A program made the translations under genes and the position numbers. Positions 63,521-64,000 of a stretch of 64,000 bases of DNA are shown piece by piece. Under the pieces are notes generated by a model, which saw only the letters and a program-made list of their open reading frames with translations, had not been told where the DNA came from and made no database searches. Location: the NCBI RefSeq assembly GCF_025698545.1, contig NC_068566.1:43317192-43381191 (forward strand), written 5' to 3'. Each line of letters begins with the position of its first letter. The first letter of the stretch is position 1. This DNA is from Gossypium raimondii. Lineage: Eukaryota > Streptophyta > Magnoliopsida > Malvales > Malvaceae.

Positions 63521-64000
63521 CTGCACAAATTTGCAACAAATAAATAACCATTAGAATTTTTATCATCATGTAATTTTGGACTTCCAAAATAACTGATTAA
63601 CGATCATGGGTGAAATGTAGATATGTTAATTCTGACCTGAATTAGATATCTGACCTAATCAATACGAATTCAAACCCGACTCAATGCGATTTTTTATGAT
63701 GAAAAGTCAACAACTTAATCTGTCCTACTTGAACCCTAACTAATGAAACTGATCTAAACTCAAAATAACCTAAATCTGAAATAATCTGAGCAAGTATCCT
63801 AAATAACTCGAAAGCAAAATGATCAAATGACACGAACAAGTAATAGGAAATGACATGAACTTAAAATGATTTGAATCTCAACTCAAGAAATCCAAATAAC
63901 TTAAATCGAAAACAATCTGAACCTGAATTGGCTCAAGCTCGAAATTGAATCTAACATGAAACTTACTCGAAACAAAATGAGTTGAAAATATATGAAATTA
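63521..64000. other. Intron of the GT2-like gene with degenerate short-period repeat
   Basis: Starts with the acceptor at 63529-63521. From about 63630 to the window end it is the 'aactcaaaataacctaaatctgaaataat' style repeat also seen at 7920-8260 and 50690-50900. No further exon was recognised. Confidence 0.5.

Overview
The window is nuclear DNA of a flowering plant, almost certainly a rosid eudicot and plausibly cotton or a close Malvaceae relative. The evidence is AT-rich intergenic DNA, many short exons bounded by GT/AG, plant-only protein families (PH-START-DUF1336, DUF707, a plant UDP-xylose transporter, plant tyrosylprotein sulfotransferase) and layers of decayed plant transposons. The genus is an inference from repeat style and protein similarity recalled from memory; no database was searched.

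Six protein genes are supported, all on the minus strand. From high to low coordinate they are: a glycosyltransferase-2-like gene cut by the right edge (61745-63520 and beyond), a DUF707 gene (55808-59512, 14 exons, 373 aa), a UDP-xylose transporter UXT1-like gene (49270-53006, 7 exons, 340 aa), an EDR2-like PH/START/DUF1336 gene (24479-32469, 21 exons, 736 aa), TPST, the Golgi tyrosylprotein sulfotransferase (15952-19862, 12 exons, 489 aa), and a GATA zinc-finger factor (10926-12777, 2 exons, 343 aa). I rebuilt each gene by joining exons by eye. Every junction keeps the frame, and each complete product has the length expected for its family.

The genes are not an operon and share no obvious pathway. 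Two are Golgi functions (TPST, UXT1) and DUF707 and the GT2-like protein look secretory. What links them is ancient gene order: as I recall, their Arabidopsis counterparts lie in two duplicated segments, At1g08000-08040 and At2g28310-28340.

Between the genes lie repeats. Region 1-10.9 kb holds tandem repeats, a Gypsy remnant with a mutated primer-binding site, Copia reverse-transcriptase debris and a SINE. Region 20.5-21.6 kb holds a CpG-rich fold-back repeat. Region 32.7-37.4 kb holds a direct duplication and a second SINE copy. Region 37.4-45.2 kb is one PIF/Harbinger DNA transposon with intact ends and 3-bp target duplications. Both its genes are broken by stops, and a 2.5-kb solo LTR is inserted inside it. 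A 533-bp hAT-type MITE follows at 45.6 kb. Smaller MITEs sit in introns of TPST, the EDR2-like gene and UXT1.

I found no CRISPR array, intact tRNA or rRNA gene, and no convincing new multi-gene system. The most notable observations are the nested Harbinger/solo-LTR structure, a MITE that duplicated part of a TPST splice donor on insertion, and the preserved ancestral gene order.
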